From Zasmidium citrigriseum (taxonomy: Eukaryota; Ascomycota; Dothideomycetes; Mycosphaerellales; Mycosphaerellaceae), in the NCBI GenBank assembly GCA_002786025.1, contig NHNW01000051.1, positions 62,001 through 126,000 of the forward strand: a stretch of 64,000 nucleotides of DNA. The letters are read 5' to 3'. The notes beneath the pieces are model-generated. The model was not told the DNA's origin. It worked only from the letters and a program-made list of their open reading frames with translations, and did not search any database. The translations under genes and the position numbers were made by a program. Of the stretch, positions 42,753 through 55,709 are shown piece by piece (the first letter of the stretch is position 1; each line of letters begins with the position of its first letter).

Positions 42753-44225
42753 ATGGACCCCTCCACGCCGCCCGAGGCCCAGGCCGCAGCCATCACGGAT
42801 GCTCTCAAGCCAATACTCCAACAAGTCGCCGACCTCCATAAGCAGATAGAGGAGCGGAGCCTCGAGGCCACTCTACTGAAGCAGCAGCTTGATGAGGGTG
42901 ACACTCAGTCGACCGATGCACAACAACCTGCACCTGTTGCGGATATGCGTGCCACTACAGCAACTAAGCCGCCTCTGGACTTTGACGCCGACGATACCAC
43001 GCCCGCTTCATCCGATATTGAGACAGTTGCAGACTCGAGTGACATGCCTGTCGCCGAGTTGCCTGGACTACAGAAGATCGTCGCAAAGCTCGGCGACGCA
43101 TTCGACTGCGCCGTGATAGTACGCGAGTGTTACTCTCAGCAGCTGAGCGGCCTCGAGGCTCACGTCGGTCTATTGCGATCACGCCTCGAGCATGTAGGCC
43201 ACTCGCCAGGTGCAGCTCAGCAACAAGTACCCACTGCATCTGTTGGCTCGACTCTTGCCCCTGAAACTCCGCCTGAGCACGTCGAGGCGGAGGCTCACCC
43301 CGATCAAGCCGATGCCCAGACCTCTGCAACAGCCGCTGAAGAGGCAGAAACAGTTCCTGAGATGACCGAGTCCAGCGCTATTGCTTCGCCCACCAAAGTT
43401 CCAGATTCTGATGGCTCGAAGAAAGCCGATGCTACCGATTCGCCTACCATACCGACCGCTACACCAGAAGAGCATATCATCACCGCAACCGCTGAGTCGG
43501 GCACTGGAGCTTCACCATCATCGGCCAACACTCCAGAGGTCGAGGCACTCCCAGAACCTATCCGCCGGTATTTCAAGGCCCTCGAGGCCACCGTACAACG
43601 CCTCGAAGAGAAGACTGGCGACCTTGAAGACAAGACCCAGCATCACGAGGAGGAGAACCGCGAACTCAAAGAACAGATCGAACAGCTCACACAGAAGGTA
43701 GCGCTCCTTGAGAGTGCCAAGCCCGCAGACCAATTCGTTCGAGGTGACAACTTCATCAGATTGTCCTCTTCGTCTCCTCCGGCCTCTCCACCAAAGAAGC
43801 GCAGTAGAAGCACGTCCGATACCCCTGATGAGCGTCCTCAAAAGCAAACTCGCCAGCAATCGCGCAAGCTTGTGTGTGTGCGTTGTTGGCACACGCACGA
43901 TGAGTGCACGTCTGAAGCAGTTTGCGAGCCATGTGCAGCTGCTTGCGAAGAGTGCGTGTACTTCCGCTGTAAGAACGGAAACGACTGCCACTTCGACATC
44001 TGCAGTTACTTCCATCCCGGCCAGCAAGAGGATGAAGATGCGCTGTACAATGTCGTGGATGGCAAGTGGGGAGAGCATCGCCACTTGGCGGCAAACGACG
44101 TCACTCAACAAGAGCAAGGCAAGACGGCCAACAAGAGCGCGCAAGCTCACCAGAATGGGGGCGTCCCGAAACTCGGAGCCCGGCGTTTCCAGAATCCTAC
44201 TTGGGTTGCTCCAGGAAAGAAGTAG
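42753..44225 (+). CDS. Zinc-module family protein A: coiled coil plus C-terminal Zn2Cys6-CCCH module
   Basis: Intronless, 490 residues. A short N-terminal coiled coil (PILQQVADLHKQIEERSLEA) is followed by a long Ala/Thr/Glu-rich disordered stretch. A second coiled coil at about 275-325 contains VQRLEEKTGDLEDKTQHHEE. A basic, Ser-rich, nuclear-signal-like stretch (PPKKRSRS) precedes the module at residues 375-421 (43875-44015). Cysteine spacing is C-2-C-6-C-5-C-2-C-6-C-4-C-5-C-4-C-3-H, followed by PGQ. The first six Cys fit the fungal Zn2Cys6 cluster and the last three plus His fit a CCCH finger. A 66-residue tail follows. The likely setting is nuclear, DNA- or RNA-binding, by inference. Paralogues are at 44968, 53619 and 55710. 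Confidence 0.82.
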   Translation: MDPSTPPEAQAAAITDALKPILQQVADLHKQIEERSLEATLLKQQLDEGDTQSTDAQQPAPVADMRATTATKPPLDFDADDTTPASSDIETVADSSDMPVAELPGLQKIVAKLGDAFDCAVIVRECYSQQLSGLEAHVGLLRSRLEHVGHSPGAAQQQVPTASVGSTLAPETPPEHVEAEAHPDQADAQTSATAAEEAETVPEMTESSAIASPTKVPDSDGSKKADATDSPTIPTATPEEHIITATAESGTGASPSSANTPEVEALPEPIRRYFKALEATVQRLEEKTGDLEDKTQHHEEENRELKEQIEQLTQKVALLESAKPADQFVRGDNFIRLSSSSPPASPPKKRSRSTSDTPDERPQKQTRQQSRKLVCVRCWHTHDECTSEAVCEPCAAACEECVYFRCKNGNDCHFDICSYFHPGQQEDEDALYNVVDGKWGEHRHLAANDVTQQEQGKTANKSAQAHQNGGVPKLGARRFQNPTWVAPGKK

Positions 44226-44967
44226 AGTAGGTCTCGAGGGCGCTGGATCGTGAGAAGGTTTGTGGGTCAATTCAACAGGGAGTGCGCAGCACAGATTATC
44301 GACCGGAAGCAGTGAACGGTTGCGGAAAATGGTCCTCTTGTACACTTTGCAAGGCGGATCCAATGGCGTTATCATGGTTGTAAAGCGAGCGTACAAGGCG
44401 CTGTGGGCGGACTCCAAGTTGAGTATTGATAGCCCCGGTATCGAAACACCCCTGAGCGGGTGTCATTGATGAAAATGTCTGCGCAGCTACCGGAAGCTTC
44501 AGAAGCTTTCCAAATGCTTGAGTCTGGTACTTCAGAGCTCGTCATCCGGACAACATATATCGAGGGCAGAGGTAGTGTGCTGATCCATTTTGCGAACGGC
44601 CGTTTGATGGAGAGACTTTGAGACTAGGACAGGCCCTATTGGCATTGACAGCGGCAGCGCAGGAAATCCAGCTCGACCAGTGATGATAGTCCTTGAAAGT
44701 TCGAAAGGATTCCTGTAAGCATACACACCTGCATTGTCTCCTTTGACTAACCAAAGGTATTATTTTGTATGCTTCCGTGTCAGTTTCCAGCACCTGGTCG
44801 ACGCTGGGTCTGTCTTCGCTCATGGAGCCACTGACATGACTCCTTGAGGCCGTTGATATCCAGGTCCTGATCGAATGCCTTGCGAGTCTCTACCTCGAGA
44901 CCCTGCCCTCAATATCCAATCGCCCCTTCCTGTCCAATAGCATCCCAAATCCCTCCAACAAGAACCG
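44226..44967. other. Convergent intergenic region, no gene seen
   Basis: 742 bp between the 3' ends of family genes A and B. Short frames only. Serves as 3' flank of both. Confidence 0.4.
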
Positions 44968-47156
44968 TTATGCATCAATAACATTCCACTTCGCACCATC
45001 GCCCTCATCAATCTGCCCAGGATGCACCCGAATACACTTCGTACTCCGACATCCAAGCCCAAACTTGCAGACAATGTACTCACACCGCCAGTCATTCAAA
45101 TGACAGGATTCGCACGATATCTCGTGGCTGCATTTGATCTTATTCTGGAGGCACCGAAGACAGACCGGCGGTGCTCGTCCTCGACGAGTGGTTGGTGACG
45201 GTGTTAATGGCGAGCGTTGCCGTTTCGGAGATCTGTTGGCCTGGAATATTGGAATGGGATCGTCATTTGCTGAGATCAGACTGCTCCTGGTGGTGGGCGT
45301 TTGAGTTGGGAGCATCGATTCAGGAGAGAGTGTCGGCACTCGCGCGATCGATGCAGGCTGTGGGCGTCTGGGAAGATCTTGTGGGGGATGAATTGCAGCG
45401 CCTGGATCGGCTTGCTGCAGATTTTGGCCTTGGATACTGTCGTTCTCTGTTGCCGCAGGTGTCCCATTCTGCACGGTGGTGCTCGGGCGCAGCAGCTTGA
45501 TCCCAGGGCGTTGTCCCACGTTTGTGGTGTTTGGTGTGCCCTGAACAAGAGGAGCACTAGATCGGGCACCTGTCCTTGCAAGAGTTGGGGTTGGCCTGGA
45601 TGTTGCGTGAAAGGCCTTCCAGTCAAAGCCAGAGGTAGATTTGGCGCCTTGACCAGATGAGTGCGTGGACTCGTCGCTTGAAGATCTTGGTGCGACTTTC
45701 CTCTGCAGAAGATCGTGTTGAAGAGGTTTCTGTTCAACGACCACTCGCTGGGGAGCTTCCTGCTCGGGGGCGTGTTGCCGAGGAGTGTTTTGATCAGAGA
45801 AATCTTGCGGAGGTGTGTGTTGTTGGGGAGTATCGTGCCGGGTGTAACTTGGCTGAAGGGACTCTTGCTCAGGGGTATCATTTCCCTGATCAGCAGGCTC
45901 TTTTGCTGGGTCGAAAATGTCTTGGAAAGTGTCGTGTCGTGAAGTATCTTGCTGGAGAGCTTCTGCATGATGACTGTCTTCCTGCTGGACGTCTTCAGGA
46001 GAGTTGACTTCCTGTGTGGTGTCCCCATCGAGAAGGTCTTCATGGGCAGCGCCTTGTCGAGAACCATCTTCTTGGACCACATCATCCCCTGGTAGATCTT
46101 CTTCAGCCACCTCTTCTCCAGCGGCACCCTCTCCAACCTCATCTTCATCCTGGATATCCTCGTCTGCATACCCAGGACGCTTAGGAAGATCGCCTACAAG
46201 AGTTAATCTCCACTCATGCTTGCTCAAATTCGTTGCCGTCATGATCCGCATCTCTGGTCTCGGTGGTATCTTGCAAAACTCCCGACAGCTCTCTCCCATA
46301 TCTTTGTGTATGGGCTCGGTCGTGGACTCGCTCAGGTCGTCGTCTCTAAATAGCTCAAAAGCTGGCCACTGTATACGAGGTGCTGGAAACGTGGATGGAG
46401 GAGTTTCCGAGCTCGAATGCTCGTCGTTCTCTTCGGTTATATTGGCGACATCCTCGCTGTGATCTCCCGTTGGTTGCAGTGGGCTGCTCGGCGTGGAAGG
46501 ATGAAGCTCGTGGGTCCCGTCGTGGGAACCTGTCCATGGATTGTCGAATTCTGGAATCTCTTCAACTGGACTGGCTTGGTCCGAGCTCCTGGGTGGTGAT
46601 CGGGCGGACTCGATGGGCTGTTCTGATGGCTCATGGCCGACGTCGATACTGCTGCGATGCTCAATATGTTCTTCGGTCTTGCGTTGAAGCTCAGCAAACG
46701 GGCCGCTTCTTCTACGACCTTCCTCGATCGACCGCGCCAAGGGATCTGTGATAGCCGTGAATCTGGACGCTTGGTCTCGGCACTCGTCTGTAAGGACTCC
46801 CTGTCGTGAGGTCAGTTGAGCGCTCACTTCTTGAACCCCGCATGTTCGCTTTCACTGAGCATACTCACTTGCTGCTGAAGTTCCGCCACTTCATCTTCAA
46901 CCATAGCGCTCAGTCTACGGATGTTCTGCGCCAGATTCCGCCGTCGGCCCATGGAATAGTCCTGCAGAGACATTCTGGCAGGAGGATGGCTCTCCGTGTA
47001 GTCTGCTTTCGCCGCCGCGCAAGTGGCTTTCGCGTTTGTCACTTGTGGCGTCTCTGCCGCAATTTCTCGATGCCCTGAGCGGCGATGACTCTGCGTGTCA
47101 AGCTCAAACCTCACTTTCTTGTCGACACGACCACGGGCACCGTTCGGCTCGGGCAT
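44968..47156 (-). CDS. Zinc-module family protein B: central shared domain plus C-terminal Zn2Cys6-CCCH module
   Basis: Exon 1 is 46869-47156 and exon 2 is 44968-46800. The 68-bp intron (GTGAGT to ACGACAG) joins in phase 0 (AELQQQ to GVLTDE), giving 706 residues. A short coiled coil (AEL QQQ region) crosses the junction. Residues 237-311 (46156-46380) form a domain shared with family protein D: PRIQWPAF, DMGESCR, RIM, EWRLTLVGDLP and PGYADED. A long Gln/Asp/His/Pro-rich stretch (about 315-480) is built of imperfect 10-residue repeats (QHTPPQDFSD-like). FDWKAFHAT follows near 500, also shared with D. The module at 643-689 (45022-45162) has spacing C-2-C-6-C-5-C-2-C-6-C-4-C-5-C-4-C-3-H, then PGQ. 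It ends 17 residues later. It converges on A. Confidence 0.82.
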
Positions 47157-48749
47157 GTTGACGGCTCCTGACGCTGTTTTCGCCGGAGTTATTTTCGACT
47201 TGACAGTCGATCATGGTCTTCTACATCAATGCAATTCGGGAATTTTGCGCTGAGGATAAGAGAAAATTGATGAAGACTGCCGCTGCTCGATGACAATCGC
47301 GAACCAAAGTTCTGTGGCGAAAGACTGCATTCAATCCCTGAGGGAAGCGGCACCCACGGTTTAGCACCTGTCAGTATCCGTCTCGGGACGGAATACGGTC
47401 AAGATGGGGTTTGAGCAGGAGCAATTCAGAATCGACTGCACCAGCATTTCAGAAAGCTCTGTAGACTTCCTTCTTTTGCGACGCTGGCGGGAGCCGCGGC
47501 GACGGCCCGTCTGTTCACTTGACGTTCTCAAGAAAGAGGCTGCGCTCATGTTCATCGTTGGTCGTCGATTGCATGCTGAGGTTACACAGCGTACGGCCCC
47601 TGCAATCATGAAAATTGACGGCTCAAACGCTGTCCCGAGGGACGAGATTGAACACCAGAATCGGCGGCCAGCGCGGCAATGCGTTGTTCTGACGCTGAAG
47701 AGGATCCCGTGGATGTGGGAGGATCCTGTCGCGAAATCGCCCAAAGATCGTCCGGTGTTGGCATGGAATTCTGGTGATGGTCTTCGTCGTATTCCTTCCC
47801 AACGAACGATATCTAGGCCTCTCCCCGTCCTTGAGTCCAATATGCTGATCGGGGTATCATTTGAACATGATACTCACGGATCCACCTCATCCCCTCCTCG
47901 TTTGCTCATTCAGGAACACATTTTGCCAAACATTAGGCACTTTACACCAGGCCTCGTACCTCGTCACCAGTCCGCCCGAACAGCAATACGGCAAGAACAG
48001 AGAGGATCCGAAACTCTGAGGAGCGTCGATATCCTTACCATCTCGAGCTTCCCAAGTTTTCTTTCGTCATCACTCTTGCCAAGGCTTGATGCTTCTTGAT
48101 GACCGGGTTCCCATCCTCGACAGACCATGACCTGGCCAGTGACGACATCGGCCATCGACCAATGTCTCGAAGTCTCGGCTCTCTCGCAACTCCATCTCAT
48201 CTTCATTGCTCGTCCAAGAAGGACTTTCACTGCTGCCATCGACAAGATGAACGCTCGTTCGCTCACCAATCAAAGGGAGAGGGGACACGCCTTTCACGGT
48301 CACCGCTGGGATCCATCTCCGTCCGTCCCATGTCCCAGGCACCCGAATTCCTCAAACATGTGGCTTCGTTCTCTGTACGAACACCTCCAACAACACGCAC
48401 GTACAAGCTACAAGATGGAAAAGAAGGAGGCTGGCGACAGAACTTCGTATCTCACCCTCCGCGGCCCGCGAAATCCTGCCGCCGCGCCAAACGACTCCAC
48501 CCTAGGGCGACGTCAAGCGTCGACAAGCTCCTGCCTTTCCAAGCTTAAACTTATCTCCACGCCGCGATGATCAGGAACGGCCACGGCGCACGCGATACGA
48601 CCCTCGCAAGTGCCTCTGCAATGGGCTACCGCGTCCGACTCCCGCAGGTGGTTTGGCAAGCTGCGGTGTCACGTCCATGACACACAGATCGCAAGTATAC
48701 ATATCTTCCCTTTCTTGTACTCTCTCTCCTCTGTATCTACCATTGTTGT
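47157..48749. other. 1.6-kb intergenic region; one weak 231-codon frame
   Basis: A plus-strand frame at 47404-48099 is open for 231 codons and a minus-strand frame at 47361-47840 for 159. Neither has a recognisable domain, and their overlap makes one a shadow at most. I do not call either. The region holds promoters of family gene B and the carboxypeptidase. Confidence 0.35.
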
Positions 48750-50852
48750 ATGACGATGGCGTCTTTACTTCGAGCCACGGCTCTTCTCTTGCCATTGACC
48801 ATCGCAGTCTCCGCCCAATTCGTCCCCGCGCCGACCGATTTGACGAAGAGCAAGGGATTTCTCGACCTGCCTGTGCGATGGAAGGAGGTGCCAGAGGGGA
48901 CATGCGAGCTCACACCTGGTGTGAAATCTTATAGTGGATATGTGGATGTGGCGGAGAGCCAGAGCGTTTTCTTCTGGTTCTTTGAGGCCAGGAATAAGAA
49001 TCCGAAAGATGCGGAGCTTACTGTTTGGGTATGGAATTGGAAGATATCTTGAAATGGAACAGCGTTGATGCGTTACAGATCAATGGCGGCCCAGGCTCCT
49101 CCTCAATGATCGGCCTGTTTGAAGAGCTAGGACCTTGCCGAGTGGATAAGGATGGAAAGGTGTACAGCAATCCATACGCTTTCAAGTAAGAGACAGCATT
49201 GCTCAAAGAGAGAAGTGGACACTCACAAGACCCTCACAGCAACGTCTCCAACATGCTCTTCATCGACCACCCCGCACAAGTCGGATTCTCCTATTCGGAC
49301 CCCATCCCAGGCTACACATCATCCGCAGGAGACATCGTCCAGCTGCCAAGCGCTGAATGTCCCGACTATGCTGAAGGCATGAAGTGTGGCACATACTCCG
49401 CCCCGAACACGACCAACACGGCGAATTCCACCGTCAATGCTGCTCCAAGCATGTGGAGGACTATCCAAGGTTTCATGGGTGCTTTCCCACAATACTCAAG
49501 AAACCAGTTCAACTTCGCAACAGAATCGTATGGTGGACACTATGGACCGATCTTCAATGAGTACATTGAGGAGCAGAATGGTTTGATCAAGCATGGTAAG
49601 CTTCATGGAGCAAAGTATATTAATTTGAAGACATTGCTTATCGGGTGAGTGAGGTTCTGAGTCCTGAAATTTCCAATGATCGAAACAAGCTGACGTGTGC
49701 ACAGCAATGGCTGGTACGACCCCCTCGTCCAGTACGCCGCCTACTACAACTTCACCGTCTACCCCGGCAACACTTACGATTACGACCCATACAACAAGAG
49801 CACAAAAGCCATGCTCTACAACAATATGTACGGCAAAGGCAACTGCTACGAAATGACTATTGACTGCCAGACACACGGACTTAATGAGGTTTGCGCGAAC
49901 GCCGATACCTTCTGCGCCAACGAGGTTGAAGAAAGTACGTCCATGGACACCCAGATCTACGAACGATTACTTGGATGCTAACATGTATACAGTCCTCGAC
50001 ACCGTCACCGGCCGCGACGAATACGACATTCGAGAACTGGATCCAGATCCTTTCCCGTACGGCTACTACCATGACTATCTCAACTCGCCCAAGCTACAGA
50101 AAGCCATTGGGGCTTATGTCAACTTCTCAACTTCAAGCAGTACTGTTGGAAACGCCTTTAGCTCTACTGGTGATGATGATAGAGAAGAGGGAACAGTTGC
50201 CGCTGTGCGCAAGCTCGTGGAGCAAGGCGTTTATGTCATTGAATTCGCTGGTGATGCTGGTGAGTTGAGCCAACTTCCTTTTTCAAAAGGCGTATCTGCT
50301 AACCATCTCTTCAAACAGACTACAACTGCAACTGGGTACGCACCTTCATCCCCCTCCCTTACCACAACTAACACACCCCAGCTCGGCGGCGAAGTAATAG
50401 CCCACCACACAAACACCCCCGGCTTCAGCAACGCCGGCTACACAAACATGACAACCTCCGACTTCCCCGTCGTGCACGGCCAAGTCAAGCAATCCGCCAA
50501 CTTCGCCTTCGTGCGCATCTACGAATCCGGCCACGAAGTCCCCTTCTACCAACCCCTCGCCGCCCTCGAACTCTTCGACCGCGCAATCCACGAAAAAGAC
50601 ATCGCCACGGGGAAAATCTCCATCTCCAAGGGCTGCGGGTATAAAACTCAGGGGACCGTCAAGAGTGAGTATCGCGAGGGGAATGGGACTATGCAATTTA
50701 AGGTCTTGCCGACGGATTCGACGTATAATACGACTACGAATAAGCCGAATCCTCCTGCGGGTAAGAAGGGTGGGAGTGGTGGGAAGCTGCGACGGAGAAG
50801 GCCGGGGTTTAAGCCGCTTTTGAAGGGAAGGGGCGGAGCTGTTCGGCCTTGA
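48750..50852 (+). CDS. Secreted serine carboxypeptidase (S10 family)
   Basis: Seven exons: 48750-49028, 49079-49185, 49240-49644, 49705-49934, 49993-50259, 50319-50335 and 50382-50852, giving 591 residues. Each junction was set by frame and GT/AG. The signal peptide is [30 protein letters not shown] carries the oxyanion Gly pair. [12 protein letters not shown] contains the nucleophile Ser of the E-S-Y-G-G signature. The GDADYNCNWLGGE loop with the triad Asp is split by two introns. [12 protein letters not shown] contains the triad His. Exon 6 is only 17 nt. There is a long Asn/Thr-rich insert with several N-glycosylation sites, and a basic C-terminal tail ([16 protein letters not shown]) unusual for the family. 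It removes C-terminal residues from peptides in vacuole, wall or medium. Confidence 0.92.
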
Positions 50853-51195
50853 GTGTGGAGGATTAGACTGTACAGCCAATGGTGAGAACGACACATTATC
50901 GTCATGATAACACAGTCGATATAGGACAAGAAGAAATGAAGCTCGAGGTTCTGTCCGTTGCACGTCATGAAGTTTTTGTTTTGTGTCAAGAAAAAGACTA
51001 TCTACTAGCCTATGTCCTCACTCCCCGAGAAGGAAGATGATAACCGAATGCCTTTGACCCTCGAAAAAGAAGATTCATAATGCATCAAGTTCTTGACTCC
51101 TCGCTCGCTCGCTTGCTAGCTGGCTTTCTACTGGGCTGTAGGTGTACCTTTTCCAATCTCGCACGCTACTCGCAATGCTCGAGTCGTTGGGGTGT
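50853..51195. other. Convergent 3' flanks of carboxypeptidase and GAPDH
   Basis: 343 bp with no open frame of note; presumed 3' UTRs. Confidence 0.4.
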
Positions 51196-52475
<1,280 letters not shown>

Positions 52476-53618
52476 TTTTGCGGCTGTGGAGTGGATGGAA
52501 GCTGGCGAGGAGTTCAGTGAGATGAGCGCAGGCGTGAGGATGTTGGCGAGCGTACAGTATGGGTATTCTGGAGGTGGTATCAGTCAGTGGTGGTGCTTTG
52601 TTTTGCGGCGATAGCAGAAGAGAAAATGTTGAAGGGTGGGGTCTGTTTGGTTTGGCGGGGCAGGAGATTGCTGTGACCTTTAAGGTTAGGAGAAGCTATG
52701 ACGTTTTGCGGACAGCGAAGAACTAGACCTCACTCACCTTACGGGTGTTGTTGTATTGTTTGTGTAGCAGAGACGTTACCCTCGGAAAACGTCCAGGGCG
52801 ATGCCGCATGTATTATATACCGTCCTGCTCAATGGCCCAGCGCCGGTGACGGCACCAACTCCCGGCTGCCCCGTCTCCCACCTACCCCTCCACGCGAACG
52901 TGCGCCAGCCCTCCGGTCTGTCCCGTTGCAGCACGCGCCGCCCTGTTTCTCCCGCATTGATGCGCGATATGGATGTCTAAATAAACGCGGAGAGCCCTTG
53001 GCGCCATTCTCGACCTCATCTCTTCAGAGACGCCTCTTTTGAATCTCCTGGAGTCGATATTGTTCTTTATCGTGCTCTTTGCGCGCTTGCTATCGGTCCG
53101 AACACGGCTCTTCCGAAACCGCTGGGATTACAAAGAAAGCGGTCAGTTGCCAGGCCAAGCCTCAACGAATTTGCTTCATTCGATGACTGTTCTGCTACAA
53201 TACATCCAACATCGCGGTGTGCCCTGCTCTGCGCCCCAGGGTGACTGACGCATGACGGGCATCTGGGAACGAATCCGAACGACATCCTTCTGCAGTCTGT
53301 GACTTCCCGATCAGGTATAGCCAACTGCTTCATGCAGCGTATCCAACAATAGACGATTATTGCGGCTCTAAAATGTCAACAGGATGATCCCCACAAATGA
53401 GATTGTGCTTGACGTACCTGATGCTGCCAGTGATGCCATGGACATCTGTCAATTCTTGGAGAACAGCTCAAATAGACAGTGGTTTCTCGACATGTCCTGC
53501 GGCTCTCAGGTGTCAGATTCTTGTCTCAATCTCCAGAAATTGCAAATTTCTCGACATACCTATACATGCAACAGTGCCATGGTGTCTTGCTAATTTCCGG
53601 AGAACAGCTGCGTCTTGC
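52476..53618. other. GAPDH promoter and 3' flank of family gene C
   Basis: 1.1 kb. Apart from the TATA-like sequence near 52815 I see no clear element. Plus-strand frames here are short and without motifs. Confidence 0.4.
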
Positions 53619-54263
53619 TCACTTTTCCCAATGGGTTTGGAGCCGCATGGGACCATCGCGGACGTTTCGCTCCTCATCTGCCCGGTATTGATCGGGATGG
53701 ATGTACGCGCAGCGGGTCGAGGCACAATCTGCTCCCGCTGGACAACGCACATAGGTGCAGCTCGCCTTCTTGGGGCACTTGTTGCACTTCGGCTCTCCCG
53801 AACACGGCAAAGACTTCTGGGTACAGCGGGTGCACCTCAAAAGCCGACGATCTCTTGCCGCGGAAGTTCTCTGAGCTGCTGGAGAGGCGTTCAATGGCTC
53901 AGACTGCGTCTCATATGCGGGGATATACGTCGAGCTGTGTGACTTGTCCGGGCTTTGCTCTTCCTCGTCCTCGTCCTCGTATTCATTCTCGTCCTCGTCC
54001 TCATCTTCCAAGTCGTCAGTGGCGTTGGCTTGCCCTTCATGTGATGTCGCATCTCTTGCGGCCAGCTGGGATTGGAGGTCTCGAATGATTGCGTCCTTCT
54101 CGTCCAGCTCCTCGTCTTTCGCGTGCAGCCGCTCCCCAAGCGACGCAATGACATACCTGCTGATATCGAGAGCAGCCCGGAGACCTTTCTGGTTTTCCAT
54201 ATCAGCGTCCGCCCGCTGGCGAATTTCAGACAGGAGATCATCCCAGCCCCTGGGAGCAGCCAT
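53619..54263 (-). CDS. Zinc-module family protein C, minimal form
   Basis: Intronless, 214 residues. It starts MAAPRGWDDLLSEIRQR, aligned with MDGWEDLLGPFRQR of protein D. A coiled coil covers 25-75 (SLGERLHAKDEELDEKDAII). A run of Asp/Glu at 84-103 is encoded by a CTC/GTC-rich stretch. The module is at 144-189 (53697-53834), with spacing C-2-C-6-C-5-C-2-C-5-C-4-C-5-C-4-C-3-H, followed by PDQ. It is one residue shorter between Cys5 and Cys6 than in the other three. It lacks the central domain found in B and D. Predicted as a nucleic-acid-binding protein by inference from the module. Confidence 0.78.
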   Translation of the reverse strand: MAAPRGWDDLLSEIRQRADADMENQKGLRAALDISRYVIASLGERLHAKDEELDEKDAIIRDLQSQLAARDATSHEGQANATDDLEDEDEDENEYEDEDEEEQSPDKSHSSTYIPAYETQSEPLNASPAAQRTSAARDRRLLRCTRCTQKSLPCSGEPKCNKCPKKASCTYVRCPAGADCASTRCAYIHPDQYRADEERNVRDGPMRLQTHWEK

Positions 54264-54418
54264 GGTGGTTATGGGAGCAGCGGCGGCGGCGGCGACGGCG
54301 GCGAAGGCAATGGCGGTGGATGTCGTCGATTGGAGGTCTCCGTCAGCTGGAGGTATCGTGCTTTGTGCGTGTGGCGGTACGGCAAGCGGGAGGTGAGCGG
54401 GAGTAGCCGGCGCGATGC

Positions 54419-54451
54419 CAAGCTTTCATGTGAAAGCTGAAGTGAATGTCG
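54419..54451 (-). promoter_or_regulatory. Shared upstream element (copy for 53619-54263), with 8-bp inverted repeat
   Basis: In gene sense: GACATTCACTTCAGCTTTCACATGAAAGCTTGGC, about 156-188 bp before the ATG. The part AGCTTTCA-2-TGAAAGCT is an 8-bp inverted repeat. The same GACATTCACTT...CAGCTTTCACATG...GCTTGGC occurs upstream of 55710-57476. Confidence 0.55.
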
Positions 54452-54899
54452 CGGGGAAGGAGCGCGAAGACATTCTCCAATACAACTTCAAGTCTTGAAC
54501 CACTTCACATCATTTACATTGCCTCAGTCAGCTTGTCAAACACCGAGATTCTAAGACTGCTTCAATAGTGGCAGTTGGAACATGTCTGTCCGAGTTTATG
54601 CTCTTGCCAAAACAGCGCGGATCCACATGCAAACGGCGACTGGCACGCGGTTTTCTTTCCGGGCGGCAGCAGCGGCCCGCTCGCAGGTTTTCAATTTGCT
54701 CCTTCCACTTCGATCTTCGGTCTTTCCGCCATCGTCGCCAACCAAAACCACACATCAATCGCAACCGCCCACACGATCACCGCCATACTGTCCAACAAAC
54801 GCACAGCGCCGAGGTAAGAGCTACATATCGAGCAGTTGAACATCGGAATCTGATATTTTTGACAGCACCGCCCTTCTCCCTCCTCCCCCGATTACGCCA

Positions 54900-55400
54900 C
54901 AAGCAGCGTCACAAAGCTTGCATGCTCCATTCGGGAGTCGCGCACCCAGTAGCGACGGCTCGAAGGCAGACGTCTGCCCAAAGCAATTCAATTGTTGGCA
55001 ACAGTCTACAACAGCTACTGGAACGCTTCGCCCGAAGCGCCACCCTGAGCGTACCCACGGCGTGACTTTCGAGTTGCGAGCGTTGTATGTGCGTAGCCTG
55101 GCGTGTCCACGGCCGCTCAGTGGAAAGGAGGACACTGGTACACTCGTCGGTATCTCGGCGCTCCTGTCCGACGGTCGAGCTCACTTTTGATGTTCCCGTT
55201 CGACGGTCGAGCTCATGTGACGCTCCCGTCCGACGGTCGAGCTTGCCTTTGACGCCCGGACGAACACCTTTGTCGCTGCGCCAAGTTCCGTCTACCAGAA
55301 CGAGCACCTGAGTTGTTCCGCGGCCTTCGCTGTTTGCAACTCGCCGGTGTTTCCCTGATCACGGCCTTGGTTGGGCTTGCAAGCTTGACGCACCACCGAC
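54900..55400. repeat. Single diverged copy of the 39.9-42.1 kb tandem unit
   Basis: The stretch contains the same landmarks in the same order as one array unit: CCATTCGGGAGTCGCGCACCC...GAAGGCAGACG..., CTACTGGAACGCTTCGCCCGAAGCGCC, GAGCGTACCC, TTTGTCGCTGCGCCAAG, and TTCGCTGTTTGC...GGCCTTGGTTGGGCTTGC. A 30-bp subrepeat (CTCCCGTCCGACGGTCGAGCT-like) occurs three times at about 55160-55245. The array may have expanded from such a unit. Confidence 0.55.
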
Positions 55401-55475
55401 AACAACGACCGATACTCGACCGCGAAACTCACCACCAACCACCACGACGAACGACGAAATAAAGGTAGTATGATT

Positions 55476-55580
55476 GATTGACCGTAGATGTGTGTGGGCA
55501 TTCGGACCCACCAGACGCTGACATGTGTAGGCCATCAGTCTCGAGCACATGAGTGCTGGGGCCTGGAGGCTTCTCATTTT
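55476..55580. repeat. Dispersed block of about 100 bp, copy 2
   Basis: Partner of 42117-42220. It begins GACCGTAGATGTGTGTGGGC and ends in GGGGCCTGGAGGCTTCT. It follows the diverged repeat unit just as copy 1 follows the array, so the two segments appear to be a duplication. Confidence 0.75.
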
Positions 55581-55709
55581 CTTCAAATACGAAGCATTCT
55601 TTACAGCACCTTCCAATACATCTCCCTCTCCCACGCCCACCCAACCCGATACACCATCTCCGCATCCCCAATGCTCATAGACACCCGCTCATTCTTCTCA
55701 AACAGCACA

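Noticed and set aside
47404..48099. 231-codon plus-strand frame
   Set aside because: No recognisable domain, no signal or splice structure, and it overlaps a 159-codon minus-strand frame. GC-rich random frames of this length are expected.
54279..54305. GCGGCGGCG run upstream of gene C
   Set aside because: Simple leader microsatellite; nothing beyond slippage is needed to explain it.
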